The translations under genes were made by a program, and so were the position numbers. From an uncultured Bacilli bacterium (GTDB lineage: Bacteria > Bacillota_I > Bacilli_A > RF39 > UBA660): 37,908 nucleotides of DNA. This document shows positions 16,865-24,868 of the stretch, one piece after another; position 1 is the first letter of the stretch, and each line of letters opens with the position of its first letter. The stretch is from contig CALVPR010000013.1 in the NCBI GenBank assembly GCA_944351765.1, positions 1 through 37,908 of the forward strand, in the 5' to 3' direction. Below the pieces are notes generated by a model that made no database searches, was not told the DNA's origin, and worked only from the letters and a program-made list of their open reading frames with translations.

Positions 16865-17698
16865 TCACTTTCTTTCTATAAAACTTTTATAATTATTATA
16901 TCTACTTTGTAATATTTCTCCAGTTTCTACTTTCTTTTTTACGGCACATCCATCTTCCTTAATATGCATACAATCTCTATATTTACAATCATCTAAATTA
17001 TCATACATTTCTTTCATATTATCTCTAATACCAATATTAGGAATATCAGATAAATCAATTGCCGAAAATCCTGGAGTATCAACGACCAAACCATCATATA
17101 TATGATATAGTTCTACATGTCTTGTTGTGTGTTTTCCTCTTCCTAATGCTTTAGATATTTCATTAGTCTTTAATTCTAAATTCTTATCTAATGTATTTAA
17201 TAAGGTTGATTTACCTGCACCTGATTGGCCTGTTATTACTGTAAGTTTATTTTTTAATATATCTTTTAACTCTTTTTTATCAGTATTTAAAATAACTTTA
17301 TATCCAATACTTTCATAATATTCAATATATTTTTTTATTTCTTTTAGTTCACCATCATTTAATAAGTCTAATTTAGTTAAACATATAATTGGTTCTATAT
17401 TATTATAAGTTATAACAACTAATAACTTATCTAATAAATTTGTACTAAAATCAGGTTCTTTTACACTAGTTACTATTAGTGCTTGGTCAATATTAGCAAC
17501 ACTAGGTCTAATTAACATATTTTTTCTTGGTTTTATATCTAATATATATTTATTATCAGGATCTATTACTACGGTATCCCCTACTAAAGGAGTTATTTTA
17601 TCATTACGAAATTTTCCTCTAGGTTTACATGTATATTCTCCATTTTTACATAATACTACATAATCATTACTTATATTTTTAACAATTATTCCTTCCAT
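16865..17698 (-). CDS. rsgA: Small ribosomal subunit biogenesis GTPase RsgA
   Basis: Circularly permuted GTPase (YjeQ/CpgA) that checks late 30S assembly. 277 residues. The order is an OB-fold (about 1-65), then G4 LTKLDLL near 113, P-loop GQSGAGKSTLLNTL near 155, the switch region GRGKHTTRHVELY, and G3 DTPGFSAIDL. A C-terminal zinc knuckle reads CKYRDCMHIKEDGCAVK. It sits after prkC in the same order as in Bacillus and is a known PrkC/PrpC substrate there. It has its own promoter in the gap after the prkC terminator. Confidence 0.96.
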   Translation of the reverse strand: MEGIIVKNISNDYVVLCKNGEYTCKPRGKFRNDKITPLVGDTVVIDPDNKYILDIKPRKNMLIRPSVANIDQALIVTSVKEPDFSTNLLDKLLVVITYNNIEPIICLTKLDLLNDGELKEIKKYIEYYESIGYKVILNTDKKELKDILKNKLTVITGQSGAGKSTLLNTLDKNLELKTNEISKALGRGKHTTRHVELYHIYDGLVVDTPGFSAIDLSDIPNIGIRDNMKEMYDNLDDCKYRDCMHIKEDGCAVKKKVETGEILQSRYNNYKSFIERK

Positions 17699-17718
17699 TT
17701 AACCACCATCACTATAAT

Positions 17719-17747
17719 ATTATAACATTTCATTTTATTTGACGCAA
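17719..17747 (-). promoter_or_regulatory. Internal promoter of rsgA-rpe
   Basis: TTGCGT (17747-17742), a 17-base spacer and TATAAT (17724-17719), about 20 bases before the rsgA ATG. Confidence 0.55.
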
Positions 17748-17754
17748 TTATAAC

Positions 17755-17778
17755 AAAAAGAGAATTATCAAATTCTCT
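17755..17778 (-). terminator. Terminator after prkC
   Basis: Minus-strand stem AGAGAATT/AATTCTCT with a four-base loop, followed by T5 then G. It touches the prkC stop codon and separates prkC from rsgA, which has its own promoter. Confidence 0.7.
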
Positions 17779-19547
17779 TAATCTTTCTTGTTATTATCTT
17801 CGTCTTTATCGTTTCCCGGAACTAAATCGTCTATAGGGTCTTCTTTACTTTTCTCTTTTGCTACTGTAACTTTAAGTGTTATTCCTTTTATAATAGTATC
17901 TCCTGCTGGTCTTCCTTGGGCTATTATTGTACCTGGTTCTTCTTCACTTTCTTTTTCTGTAATATCAAGTGTAAGTCCATATTCATCTGCAAATGCTTGA
18001 GCATCTTCTAAAGTCCATTTTTCTGCTACCATATCAGGATATACATCTACTATATTAGGAATATACAGTGTAATAGAATCGCCTTCTTCAAGTTTTAATT
18101 CTTCATCTTTATTATATTTAGGAGTTTGATCAATTATTTGATTTTCCTTTCCTTTATAGTCATCTGGATTATCAACATCTTTTTTCTCTACTAAAACATT
18201 TATTCCCATAAGTTCTAATTTAGCTTTTATCTCTACATAATTTTTACCTGTTAAATCTTCTACTGTATAGTATTCTCCTCCAATAGATTCAACAATGGTA
18301 ACTACTGTTCCTGCTTTTCTTGTAGATCCTGCTTTTGGACTTGTACTAATTACATGTCCTTCTTCTACTTCACTACTATTTTCTTCTTTAGTTGTATATT
18401 TAAAACCATGCTTTTCTAATTCCTCAATTGCTTCTTCGACAGTCATATTAGTTACATCAGGAACTTTTACATCTTCAACTTTTTTTCCCATAACTACAAA
18501 AGCAAAAACTATTGCAATAATAATAAATAAAACTAATACTGCTGATAAACCAATAATTATTTTATTTTTACCTTTTGATTCTACTACTATTGGCTCTTTA
18601 TCTAATATTTTTTCTTCTTCCTCTGTAGGTTTATCCACTACCTTTTTAGGTTTACTTACAGTATTTACTTTAGGTTCATCTAAATCATTTTCTGGATATT
18701 CAAATACTATTTTCTTTTCATTTTCTCTTTCCATTGCACTTACTATATCATCATGCATTTCTTTTACTGTATCATATCTATTTCTTGGATTTTTAGCACA
18801 TGCTTTAATAACTATATTTTCAACACTTTGTGGTATTAATGGATTCTGTTTTCTAATACTAGGTAATTTCTCTTTCATGTGTTTTAATGCTATTTCGACA
18901 GCATTATCACCTTTAAAAGGAACTGAACCAGTAAGTAATTCATACATTAAAATACCTAAAGAATATATATCACTTTTAACAGTTGCACCTTTACCATTAG
19001 CTTGTTCTGGTGGCAAATAATGAACTGTACCCATTACTGAATTTGTTTGTGTAAACTGTGTAGCATTAACTGCCATAGCAATACCAAAATCAGTTATTTT
19101 GACAGTACCATTATCTTCAATCATAATGTTTTGTGGTTTAATATCTCTATGGATAATATATGCTTCATGAGCATGTGAAAGTCCATCAGTAAGTTGTGTC
19201 ATTATATCTATTACTTCAGGTAAAGTTAGGGCACCTCTTTTATTTAATAGTTGCTTTAAGGTTTTACCTTCAATATATTCCATTACTATATAATATTGTC
19301 CATCTTCTTCTCCTACATCATATACTTCAACAATATTAGGATGTGATAAATTAGATACAGATAAAGCTTCTCTTTGAAATCTTCTTATGAATTTTTCATC
19401 AGTAGAAAGATCTCCCCTTAATACTTTAACAGCTACTTCTCTATCTAATATTGTATCATTAGCTAAATATACATTAGCCATTCCACCTTCGCCAATTGAT
19501 TTAATAATTTCATACCTGTCATTAATCTTTTGCCCCTTTGATAACAT
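17778..19547 (-). CDS. prkC: Ser/Thr protein kinase with PASTA domains, PrkC-like
   Basis: Membrane kinase that senses muropeptides and peptidoglycan and phosphorylates growth and translation factors; in spore formers it also triggers germination. 589 residues. The cytosolic kinase domain (about 10-270) has GEGGMANVY, VAVKVL lysine, HRDIKPQNIM and DFGIA. A charged juxtamembrane linker (about 275-330), one membrane helix (about 333-355) and three extracellular PASTA repeats (about 360-565) follow, then an acidic tail. The ATG overlaps the prpC stop by one base (TAATG), coupling kinase and phosphatase synthesis. Confidence 0.96.
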   Translation of the reverse strand: MLSKGQKINDRYEIIKSIGEGGMANVYLANDTILDREVAVKVLRGDLSTDEKFIRRFQREALSVSNLSHPNIVEVYDVGEEDGQYYIVMEYIEGKTLKQLLNKRGALTLPEVIDIMTQLTDGLSHAHEAYIIHRDIKPQNIMIEDNGTVKITDFGIAMAVNATQFTQTNSVMGTVHYLPPEQANGKGATVKSDIYSLGILMYELLTGSVPFKGDNAVEIALKHMKEKLPSIRKQNPLIPQSVENIVIKACAKNPRNRYDTVKEMHDDIVSAMERENEKKIVFEYPENDLDEPKVNTVSKPKKVVDKPTEEEEKILDKEPIVVESKGKNKIIIGLSAVLVLFIIIAIVFAFVVMGKKVEDVKVPDVTNMTVEEAIEELEKHGFKYTTKEENSSEVEEGHVISTSPKAGSTRKAGTVVTIVESIGGEYYTVEDLTGKNYVEIKAKLELMGINVLVEKKDVDNPDDYKGKENQIIDQTPKYNKDEELKLEEGDSITLYIPNIVDVYPDMVAEKWTLEDAQAFADEYGLTLDITEKESEEEPGTIIAQGRPAGDTIIKGITLKVTVAKEKSKEDPIDDLVPGNDKDEDNNKKD

Positions 19548-20287
19548 TATAAATCACCACTTTCTTTTTTTAAATAAGCAATTGAAATATTATCTGTGCC
19601 TCCTCTTGAATTACTTTTTCTGATTAATTTAACTACTGCTTCTTCAATTGATAAATTACTATTTAATATTTTTTCTATTTGTTCATCTGTTAACATATTT
19701 GTAAGTCCATCACTACATAGAAATAAACCTTTAACACTAGTATCTACATCAAATATATCTATTTCAATTGGATCATTTGCTCCAAGCGCTCTCATAAGTA
19801 CATTCTTTCTAGGATGATACTTAGCCTCTTCTTCTGTTAATTCTCCAGTAGATACTAAAAGATTTACTAGAGTGTGATCTTTAGTTACTTTATGTAATTT
19901 TTCATTTTTTATTACATATCCTGAACTATCTCCAATATTTCCATATAATATATAATCATTAGTTTTTATAGCTACTACTAATGTAGTTCCCATACCTTTA
20001 CTATCAGGATTTTTACTTGTATAATCAAATATCATATTATTTATTTCTACTACTATGTTTCTAAGCCAATCAATAGCATTTTCTTTTGTACCAAATGTTT
20101 CTAATTTATCAAATTCATCATGTAAATGATCTATGGCAATTGCAGATGCTACTTCCCCAGCTTTATGTCCTCCCATACCATCTGCTACTGCAAGTAAAAA
20201 TTCATTGTTATTATTATTTAATATTATTACATTATCTTCATTATGTGTCCTTACTTTACCAGGATCAGTTAAATAAAATGTTTGCAT
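19547..20287 (-). CDS. prpC: PP2C-type protein phosphatase PrpC (Stp1)
   Basis: 246-residue metal-dependent Ser/Thr phosphatase that reverses PrkC phosphorylation. Motifs include RTHNEDN at about residue 12, ADGMGGHKAGEVAS at about 35-48 with metal-binding Asp and Gly, GDSSGY, and the C-terminal GGTDNIS. AAGGTGGAG precedes the ATG. It lies between rlmN and prkC, the conserved Firmicute order. Confidence 0.96.
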   Translation of the reverse strand: MQTFYLTDPGKVRTHNEDNVIILNNNNNEFLLAVADGMGGHKAGEVASAIAIDHLHDEFDKLETFGTKENAIDWLRNIVVEINNMIFDYTSKNPDSKGMGTTLVVAIKTNDYILYGNIGDSSGYVIKNEKLHKVTKDHTLVNLLVSTGELTEEEAKYHPRKNVLMRALGANDPIEIDIFDVDTSVKGLFLCSDGLTNMLTDEQIEKILNSNLSIEEAVVKLIRKSNSRGGTDNISIAYLKKESGDL

Positions 20288-20303
20288 ATCTACTCCACCT
20301 TTA

Positions 20304-21323
20304 TTAATTCATATTGTTTGCCCTTAGTTGTCCACAAGCAGCATCTACTTTACCACCAAATTCTCTTCTTACGGTTACGTTTATACTACTTTTCTTAAGT
20401 ATATCATAAAATTTCATAATTTGTGCATTTTTTGTTCTTTTAAAGCCAATATTTTCAGTTTCATTGTAAGGTATCAAATTAACATAACAATTTATTCCCT
20501 TTAGTAATCTAGCAAGTTCATAAGCACACTCATTACTATCATTTACATTTTCTAATAAAATATATTCAAAAGTTACTCTTCTATTTGTCTTTTTTATATA
20601 TTCACGAATAACTTTCATTAATTCTTCTATTTTATACACTTTATTTATTTTCATTATTTTATCTCTTATTTCATTATTTGGGGCATGTAAACTAATCGCA
20701 AGATTAACTTGTCCTTCTTCATTCATAAATTTTTCTATTCCAGGGATTATTCCACAAGTAGATACTGTTATGTGTCTAGATCCTATATCTATTCCTTTAC
20801 CTTCATTTATTATCTTAATAAATCTCATAACATTATCATAATTATCAAAAGGCTCTCCAATCCCCATTACTACTACATGTGATATTCTCTTGCCTATATC
20901 TTCTTCAATTAAAAGTATTTGCTCTACTATTTCATAAGCTTCTAAATTTCTTACTTTTTTAAGTCTTCCACTTTCGCAAAAAGCACATCCCATATTACAT
21001 CCAATTTGGGAAGATACACAAATGCTAATACCATAATCATGATACATTAGTACCGATTCTATTCTTCCTCCATCAGATAATTCAAATAAATATTTAGATA
21101 CATCTTTATCACTTTGTTTTAGTACAAGTTTAATTTTAAACATATCAAAATCTTTCTTTAATCTTTCTTTTATATTATTTCCAACATTAATCATTTCATC
21201 AATACTTTTAACTCTTTTTTTATACAAAAAGTCATACACTTGTACTGCTCTAAATTTTTTATCACCAATACTAATAAAATAATCTTCTAATTCTTTTAAT
21301 GTTAAATCATATATATTTCTCAT
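20304..21323 (-). CDS. rlmN: Dual-specificity RNA methyltransferase RlmN
   Basis: Radical SAM enzyme that makes 2-methyladenosine in 23S rRNA (A2503) and in some tRNAs. 339 residues from the ATG at 21323. The open frame continues seven codons to a TTG, but an AGTAGGTG ribosome site supports the ATG. The cluster motif is CNMGCAFC near residue 110; GEPFDN, SLHAPN and the C-terminal VRREFGGKVDAACGQLR with the catalytic Cys are present. It opens the rlmN-prpC-prkC-rsgA-rpe operon. Confidence 0.96.
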   Translation of the reverse strand: MRNIYDLTLKELEDYFISIGDKKFRAVQVYDFLYKKRVKSIDEMINVGNNIKERLKKDFDMFKIKLVLKQSDKDVSKYLFELSDGGRIESVLMYHDYGISICVSSQIGCNMGCAFCESGRLKKVRNLEAYEIVEQILLIEEDIGKRISHVVVMGIGEPFDNYDNVMRFIKIINEGKGIDIGSRHITVSTCGIIPGIEKFMNEEGQVNLAISLHAPNNEIRDKIMKINKVYKIEELMKVIREYIKKTNRRVTFEYILLENVNDSNECAYELARLLKGINCYVNLIPYNETENIGFKRTKNAQIMKFYDILKKSSINVTVRREFGGKVDAACGQLRANNMN

Positions 21324-21343
21324 AAATACACCTACTTGTCTCA

Positions 21344-21372
21344 ATTATATCAAAAAGAACATATATTTTAAA
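21344..21372 (-). promoter_or_regulatory. Promoter of rlmN operon
   Basis: TTTAAA (21372-21367), a 17-base spacer and TATAAT (21349-21344). The -10 is good and the -35 weak. It overlaps the terminator hairpin of the upstream gene. Confidence 0.5.
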
Positions 21373-21380
21373 TATGTTCT
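21352..21380 (-). terminator. Probable terminator of the 461-residue surface protein gene
   Basis: Stem AGAACATAT/ATATGTTCT with a seven-base loop, followed on the minus strand by TTTTTG. It lies about 130 bases after the stop codon at 21508. Confidence 0.55.
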
Positions 21381-21424
21381 ACAATTTATTTACAATTATT
21401 AGAATTTATTTCCAACAAGGCTTA

Positions 21425-21453
21425 CCTAGAGAAGTATTTCATACTTCCCTAGG
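21425..21453. repeat. Stem-loop II downstream of the variable gene (no T-run)
   Basis: A 13-base stem (CCTAG.GAAGTAT against ATACTTC.CTAGG, with one G-T wobble) and a three-base loop. It is rich in G+C for this window. No T-run follows in either direction, so an intrinsic terminator is unlikely. It is one of two hairpins side by side. Confidence 0.75.
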
Positions 21454-21455
21454 AT

Positions 21456-21489
21456 GAGGAATAGAAGACTTACGCCTTCTATATTCCTC
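21456..21489. repeat. Stem-loop I downstream of the variable gene (no T-run)
   Basis: A 12-base-pair stem (GAGGAATAGAAG 21456-21467 against CTTCTATATTCCTC 21476-21489, with a two-base bulge) and an eight-base loop. It lies about 20 bases past the stop codon and two bases from stem-loop II. Paired DNA hairpins just beyond the 3' end of a variable gene recall the cruciform that aids DGR retrohoming in phage BPP-1; that link is inference. Confidence 0.7.
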
Positions 21490-21507
21490 TTTTGTTTTTA
21501 TTGTGTC

Positions 21508-22893
21508 TTATCCCAAAGTATATGGATTTTCAGAAGTTCCTTCTCCACCAGTAATTTCTACTGTTGATAATAGATAAAGGACTGGGGAAGCGGAGTAGTA
21601 GGAGAGGTACGCGTCGTAGTTGCTAACGTGACCAGTCGCGCGCACATTAAAGACGCCACGCGAGCGACTGGAGTACGGAGTAATGGTCCACTGGTATAAA
21701 CTAGAATTATATAAATAATCATTATTTTTACAATCACTATAACTGGAATTATTCCAATTATATAATTGTTTTGCTAAACAAGATGCTCTATTTGTGGTTG
21801 TTCCTCCACTTGTTGCATAGCCATAGTCAGATGGATACATTAATCCTATTTTACCTATCCAATATGTTGGATGACCACTATATACTGTTGTTCCTCTTTC
21901 ATATCCGTAAAAGTGACTAGCTAGTCCATTGGATGCGCTTGTAAATGATGCAGTTCCTCCTAGGTTCCAGACAGCATCTCCTATTAAAGATTTTGCTTCC
22001 TCTGTAAGCCCCGTTGCACTAAAATCACAACTCTTTGTAGCACCATTTTGTCCACTTGGACAAGTACCACTTGTTCTATTCCAGTATGCACCACTATTTA
22101 ATACTTCCATTAAAGCACTGTCAACCCAATTATTTTCTCCATTCGTTCCTTTATTATCCCAAGACATAGTACCTATTTGCTCATTTCTTATTATTTTTAG
22201 TCTTTTCTCAGTTGGGCCATCTTTAATAGATGCAACATCAAAAACACCAATTATTCGCCATAACTCATTATTAAATGATACATAATTATTAGGATCCGCT
22301 CCCATATATCTTACATTACCATCAGGGTCATCATTATTCATTGTTTCAGGATTACTTGCAAGTAATGATTCTATATATTCTGAAGCATTAACAGGTTCAA
22401 ACTTTACTTCAGTTATTAAAGTATGATTATTTGGCAATATCAAGTCCCCACCATTTTCATAACCTGCTATTGGTACTAATGTTAAAGTAATATCACTAGT
22501 ACTATTATTTTCTATTATTAAAGTTATTTGTTTTACTTCTCCTTCATTTATTTTACCGCTTACAGTATCTCTAGATGTAGACATTTGTGCTATAGTTATA
22601 TCATCTGTTTTTACAGATGATGGAGTATATGCTATTCCATATTTAACTGTGCCACTATTATTATTAGTTAAAAATATATCTAATATTTTTGTTACTCCTG
22701 CTTTAACATTAACTACTCTTCCAGTTTGATCTGTTATGTCAAAAGTATATGCTAAATCTGTTACAGTTGCAGTACCTTCACTCATTGTAATGTCTGTTGC
22801 TAATGTTTGATACAAACTTACTGTTATCAGAGCTATTACTAATAAAGATATTAAAATAATTTCTCTTTTTTTTAAATTATTTAATATAGCCAT
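21508..22893 (-). CDS. Surface-anchored or secreted protein with C-terminal lectin-like domain and putative DGR variable region
   Basis: 461 residues. The N-terminal signal anchor lies at about residues 11-31, after a KKRE charge cluster. A beta-rich Ser/Thr/Asn domain (about 35-165) follows, then a domain beginning NYVSFNNELWRIIGVF (about 205-450) and a constant tail PVLYLLSTVEITGGEGTSENPYTLG. Proteins ending in W.I.P......V...G......PVLYL are common in uncultured gut Firmicutes, and I read the end as a C-type-lectin/formylglycine-enzyme-like fold. Cysteines at about residues 286, 297, 370 and 387 could form disulfides. Residues 402-438 are encoded by anomalously G+C-rich, NNC-type codons. 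No sortase motif is seen. RBS AAAGGCGGG. Family naming is uncertain; the ORF is certain. Confidence 0.85.
   Translation of the reverse strand: MAILNNLKKREIILISLLVIALITVSLYQTLATDITMSEGTATVTDLAYTFDITDQTGRVVNVKAGVTKILDIFLTNNNSGTVKYGIAYTPSSVKTDDITIAQMSTSRDTVSGKINEGEVKQITLIIENNSTSDITLTLVPIAGYENGGDLILPNNHTLITEVKFEPVNASEYIESLLASNPETMNNDDPDGNVRYMGADPNNYVSFNNELWRIIGVFDVASIKDGPTEKRLKIIRNEQIGTMSWDNKGTNGENNWVDSALMEVLNSGAYWNRTSGTCPSGQNGATKSCDFSATGLTEEAKSLIGDAVWNLGGTASFTSASNGLASHFYGYERGTTVYSGHPTYWIGKIGLMYPSDYGYATSGGTTTNRASCLAKQLYNWNNSSYSDCKNNDYLYNSSLYQWTITPYSSRSRGVFNVRATGHVSNYDAYLSYYSASPVLYLLSTVEITGGEGTSENPYTLG
21580..21690 (-). other. Putative diversity-generating retroelement variable region (VR)
   Basis: By my count about 56 of the 95 bases at 21586-21680 are G or C, against roughly a quarter for the rest of the window. 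Read as codons (about residues 402-438) 19 of 35 end in C: tac, tcc, cgc, ggc, cgc, cac, agc, aac, tac, gac, ctc and others. Nearly all other codons in this gene end in A or T. A series of AAC codons in a template whose adenines are randomised to any base gives exactly this NNC set, while fixed codons (GTC, GCG, GGT) stay in between. The reverse transcriptase and template repeat are not in the window. Confidence 0.65.
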
Positions 22894-22969
22894 AATATCC
22901 CGCCTTTGTATTATATAATATTATTATATACTAAATACTTTAAATAAACAAGAATAATATCTAAAAAAT

Positions 22970-23689
22970 TTAATTATTATTACTAGAAGTAAATCCATTA
23001 AAATAATATTCAGGGACTTTTCCTTGTATTAATTTTATTACTATGGGAACTGTATTACTAACTGTTATTTGTTTTGATATAAAAGGCATATTTATTCTAC
23101 AAGCAACTTCTATATTTACACCAATTTCTAATAAAGCATTATTAATACCATATTCCTTTAAATCACTTCTAATACCACTTGTTACATCTCCAATTAAATG
23201 TAATTTAACAGGTATTTTAGGGCCTAAATTAGATAAAAAAGATATATTTGTAATAGCCCCAAAAGGTATTTCATATATTATTCCTTCTTTTAAATTATCA
23301 GTATTATAATTATCTGGTAATTCTAATAAATCAATATTACCTTCTTCAATTGCTTTTAAATTTAATTGAACTAAATTAGTAATAGAATTAAGTATTTTTG
23401 TAACAACAACAGAATTATAACTAACAATATTTATTTCATTATTATTATTAATCTCTATTTCATATAAATTATCTGGATCCATATTAAGTGCAATTTGTTT
23501 AGTAACAGCTTTATTTATAACTAGAGTAGTTAATTTTCTAGTTTCTGCTTCTGCATATGAAAGAAGAATAGGTTTTACCCTATTATCAAATATTTTAATT
23601 ATAAAATAAGATATAACTATTACAATAATAATTAATATAAATATTTTATTTACTATATTTTTTTTCTTTCTTCTTTTTAAATTCATCAT
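22970..23689 (-). CDS. yunB: Sporulation protein YunB
   Basis: 239 residues. A basic start (NLKRRKKKN) and one membrane helix (about 13-32) precede an extracytoplasmic domain. That domain contains the family's hallmark run PFGAITNISFLSNLGPKIPVKLHLIGDV and the following KEYGINNALLEI. In Bacillus YunB is made in the mother cell under SigE and is needed for efficient spore formation. ATG ATG at the start leaves 23689 or 23686 open. It is preceded on the same strand by a 38-residue membrane protein gene, probably co-transcribed. Confidence 0.9.
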   Translation of the reverse strand: MMNLKRRKKKNIVNKIFILIIIVIVISYFIIKIFDNRVKPILLSYAEAETRKLTTLVINKAVTKQIALNMDPDNLYEIEINNNNEINIVSYNSVVVTKILNSITNLVQLNLKAIEEGNIDLLELPDNYNTDNLKEGIIYEIPFGAITNISFLSNLGPKIPVKLHLIGDVTSGIRSDLKEYGINNALLEIGVNIEVACRINMPFISKQITVSNTVPIVIKLIQGKVPEYYFNGFTSSNNN

Positions 23690-23706
23690 ATTATCACTAT
23701 TATATT

Positions 23707-23823
23707 TTATTTAATAAAATTAATTATCATTACTATTATACAGATTATAAGTAGAATAATTCCCAATATAAATAAAGATATAAGAAAAGATAATATATAT
23801 CTATCTAATTCTTCTCTGTCCAT
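23707..23823 (-). CDS. Small membrane protein, 38 residues
   Basis: Charged N-terminus MDREELDRY followed by a long hydrophobic stretch (about residues 10-35, Ile/Leu-rich) and a final Lys. It has a strong GAGGTG ribosome site five bases before the ATG, with a TATAAT about 20 bases further up (23849-23844). It is 18 bases upstream of yunB and probably in the same transcript, which hints at a sporulation or envelope role. No family is recognised. It has the same layout (acidic start, one helix) as the 29-residue ORF beside sigK. Confidence 0.65.
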   Translation of the reverse strand: MDREELDRYILSFLISLFILGIILLIICIIVMIINFIK

Positions 23824-23918
23824 AATTCACCTCTACTAATATAATTATAACACCATTATTACATTGTGTGGTAGTATTATTTTTACAAATTATTAGATAA
23901 TATAAATAGGTGGTACAA

Positions 23919-24173
23919 ATGAGAGCAGAGAGAAAGAACGAAGAATATATTTATAAAATAGTAAGTAAAAATATTAAAAAATATAGAAAACAAAAAGGAT
24001 TAACCCAAGAACAGCTTGCAGACTTGGTTCCTTATAGTTATTCTACCATTATTTCTATTGAAGGAAATTATCGAAATAATTTTTCTTTAGCTGTTGTTAA
24101 TTCAATTGCTAATGCATTAGGAATAAAATTATATTTACTTTTTATTGATGAAGATGATAATGAAGAAAAATAG
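23919..24173 (+). CDS. XRE-family transcriptional regulator
   Basis: 84-residue single-domain repressor-like protein. The helix-turn-helix covers about residues 20-70 (KQKGLTQEQLADLVPYSYSTIISIE, then an NSIANALGIKL helix). No sensor domain is present. I chose the ATG at 23919 because AGGTGG lies five bases before it; the GTG three codons earlier overlaps that site. It is divergent from the yunB pair and convergent with ung. The target is unknown; self-regulation or control of the divergent genes is possible. Confidence 0.88.
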   Translation: MRAERKNEEYIYKIVSKNIKKYRKQKGLTQEQLADLVPYSYSTIISIEGNYRNNFSLAVVNSIANALGIKLYLLFIDEDDNEEK

Positions 24174-24200
24174 TGATAACTTATTAAAATCACTATTTTT
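24166..24200. terminator. Bidirectional terminator between the XRE gene and ung
   Basis: A perfect 12-base inverted repeat, AAAAATAGTGAT/ATCACTATTTTT, with an 11-base loop. A-runs on one side and T-runs on the other let it serve both converging genes. It overlaps both stop codons. Confidence 0.85.
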
Positions 24201-24868
24201 TATTTTACTGTCCAATTTATTTCTTTTAAATTATTTTTCTTTAAAAATTCATTTGTTTTGGAAAAAGGTTTACTTCCAAAAAAGCCATTATTTGCAGAAA
24301 ACGGTGATGGATGTGGTGACTCTATTATATAGTGTTTAGGATTTGTAATATATTTCTTTTTACTTCTTGCAAAATTTCCCCATAAAATAAATACTACAGG
24401 AGTATCTTTTTCATTTATTTTTTTTATTATTTCATCGGTAAAAGTTTCCCAACCAATATCTTTATGTGATGCTGGTTTATCTTTTTCTACTGTTAAAACG
24501 CTATTTAAAAGTAATACTCCTTCTTTAGCCCAACATTCTAAAGTTCCAACATTAGCTACAGGTATTCCTAAGTCGTTATATAATTCTTTATATATATTTT
24601 TTAGTGATGGTGGCAATTTTATTCCTAGTGATACCGAAAAAGATAATCCATTAGCTTCTCCATCTCCATGATAAGGATCTTGTCCTAATATAACTACTTT
24701 TACATCATTATAATCAGTAAGTTCTAATGCCCTTAATATTTTACTTTTGGGAGGAAATATAACTTTTTCTTTATATATCTTGTTTATATATAAAACTAAT
24801 CTTTTAAAGTAATCTTTACGATATTCTTCATCCAAGATTTCATCCCAAGTATTTCCCACTAATTTCAT
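24200..24868 (-). CDS. ung: Uracil-DNA glycosylase, family 1
   Basis: Removes uracil from DNA as the first step of base excision repair. 222 residues, full length. The catalytic motif is GQDPYHGDGEANGLSFSV near residue 62, with the activating Asp and His. VFILWGNFA and the HPSPFSA loop (usual HPSPLSA) are present. It starts within the stop codon of the pilin gene (TAATG), so translation is coupled. Its linkage to a pilin and a LytTR regulator is unusual. Confidence 0.97.
   Translation of the reverse strand: MKLVGNTWDEILDEEYRKDYFKRLVLYINKIYKEKVIFPPKSKILRALELTDYNDVKVVILGQDPYHGDGEANGLSFSVSLGIKLPPSLKNIYKELYNDLGIPVANVGTLECWAKEGVLLLNSVLTVEKDKPASHKDIGWETFTDEIIKKINEKDTPVVFILWGNFARSKKKYITNPKHYIIESPHPSPFSANNGFFGSKPFSKTNEFLKKNNLKEINWTVK

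Noticed and set aside
21425-21489. The paired hairpins as ordinary intrinsic terminators or integron attC sites
   Set aside because: There is no T-run after either stem on either strand, and no attC consensus boxes or integrase are seen. A better terminator candidate exists at 21352-21380.
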